A stretch of DNA of 64,000 nt from Chromatiales bacterium (GTDB lineage: Bacteria > Pseudomonadota > Gammaproteobacteria > Steroidobacterales > GCA-2729495), in contig JAEUQA010000037.1 in assembly GCA_016789845.1 (NCBI GenBank), forward strand, positions 1 through 64,000. Direction: 5' to 3'. The notes under the pieces were generated by a model that was not told the DNA's origin, searched no databases, and was given only the letters and a program-made list of their open reading frames with translations. Shown in pieces: positions 63,389 to 64,000 of this stretch; the stretch's first letter is position 1; each line of letters begins with the position of its first letter. Both the position numbers and the translations under genes were made by a program.

Positions 63389-64000
63389 ATGCAGGACTAC
63401 TTCGACGCACTCCGCCGTTCCGCCACCGGATTACCGGACAAGGAGGCCCTGGCCTTTCACCAGGACGATACCGTCACGTCGGTGAGCTGGGGCCAGCTCT
63501 GGCAGGACGTTGAACGCGCGGCCCTCGCCCCGGACGCGTCGCGGCCGGGCGACCTGGAGTTCATTGCCTCCCGGACGGGGTACGCCAGCATCCTGGCCTA
63601 CCTCGCGGCCCTGCGTAACGACGCCCACCCGGCGTACCTGGCCCCGTTGACCCCCCGCCAGGATTCGCAGATCTATCACGCCGAGCTGGCGCTGCTGATC
63701 GAGCGCTTCCGGCCCAACAGGGTCATCGCGGAGACCGTCGCCGGGACGCGCCGGCACGGCGACCCGTTCCCCGCCGGCCACGAGCCCGGCTTCGTCCAGT
63801 TCTCCTCCGGCACCACCGGCCTCCGCAAGGGCGTGCTGATCTCGGAGCGCCAGCTGCTGGCCCAGCTCGCCGCGCTGGGCGAGACGCTGGGGATCGGCCC
63901 CGACGACCGCATTGCCTGCTGGCTGCCCCTGTACCACGACATGGGACTCGTCACCTCGCTGCTCATGCCGCTGTACTTCGGCGCGTCGGTCTCGTTCCTC
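63389..64000 (+). CDS. AMP-dependent synthetase/ligase (partial, 3' end outside window)
   Basis: The frame from the ATG at 63389 is open for 204 codons to the window end. It matches the N-terminal part of AMP-binding enzymes: the adenylate-forming P-loop FVQFSSGTTGLRKGVLIS and LPLYHDMGLVTSLLMPLYFG, which is typical of fatty acyl-AMP ligases and related enzymes. The first 60 residues are unusually short for the family. Product specificity cannot be determined. It is divergent from the TylF-like gene with a 61-bp gap containing a GCGACC/GGTCGC hairpin. Confidence 0.8.
   Translation, partial: MQDYFDALRRSATGLPDKEALAFHQDDTVTSVSWGQLWQDVERAALAPDASRPGDLEFIASRTGYASILAYLAALRNDAHPAYLAPLTPRQDSQIYHAELALLIERFRPNRVIAETVAGTRRHGDPFPAGHEPGFVQFSSGTTGLRKGVLISERQLLAQLAALGETLGIGPDDRIACWLPLYHDMGLVTSLLMPLYFGASVSFL

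Noticed and set aside
57350..64000. Integrated prophage or integrative element after ssrA
   Set aside because: No integrase, phage structural gene, att repeat or drop in GC content is visible in the window.

Overview
This window is chromosomal DNA from a GC-rich proteobacterium, most likely a gammaproteobacterium. The evidence is gene order: smc-zipA-ligA; metY-rimP-nusA-infB-rbfA-truB-rpsO-pnp; greA/yhbY/rlmE-ftsH-folP-glmM-tpiA-secG-tRNA-Leu; grpE/nadK-recN/bamE/ratA/smpB/ssrA. ZipA, BamE and RatA also fit. A complete nuo operon between the secG/tRNA-Leu end and the initiator tRNA/rimP end, HrcA control of the chaperone operon, a PHB regulator (PhaR) and a DksA lacking its zinc ligands suggest a lineage near Xanthomonadales, Nevskiales or Steroidobacterales rather than an enteric bacterium. 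I cannot name a genus from sequence alone.

Layout. 1-7.3 kb: end of a repeat-rich protein, a GC-poorer DUF6502 gene, then ligA, zipA and smc. 7.3-9.4 kb: queF, dksA and phaR on the plus strand. 9.4-18.5 kb (minus): transcription/translation operon pnp, rpsO, truB, rbfA, infB, nusA and rimP, preceded by a leader with a promoter and two intrinsic terminators, and by initiator tRNA. 18.5-32.8 kb (minus): all 14 genes of respiratory complex I (nuoA-N). 32.9-39.2 kb: tRNA-Leu(GAG), secG, tpiA, glmM, folP, ftsH, rlmE, with yhbY divergent. 39.5-45.5 kb: greA, carB, carA, dapB. 45.5-50.5 kb: dnaJ, dnaK, grpE, hrcA with two sigma-32-type promoters and a CIRCE-like operator. 50.6-55.2 kb: nadK, recN, fur, bamE, ratA, smpB. 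55.2-57.4 kb: an insertion between smpB and ssrA carrying a secreted dockerin/TSP3 protein and a ribbon-helix-helix/Doc toxin-antitoxin pair, then tmRNA. 57.4-64 kb: an accessory cluster with an FkbM methyltransferase, a second SAM methyltransferase, two tandem TPR-glycosyltransferase paralogues, a TylF-like methyltransferase and the start of an AMP-dependent ligase.

Most of the window is housekeeping and well conserved. The parts worth a second look are the accessory cluster after ssrA, the Doc module abutting the tmRNA promoter, REP-like palindromes lying in the ends of recN and doc and just after smpB, a 28-bp perfect inverted repeat containing the recN/fur stop region, the layered heat-shock control region, and the rimP leader. 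I found no clear evidence of an entirely new system. The strongest candidate is the TPR-glycosyltransferase/methyltransferase cluster.
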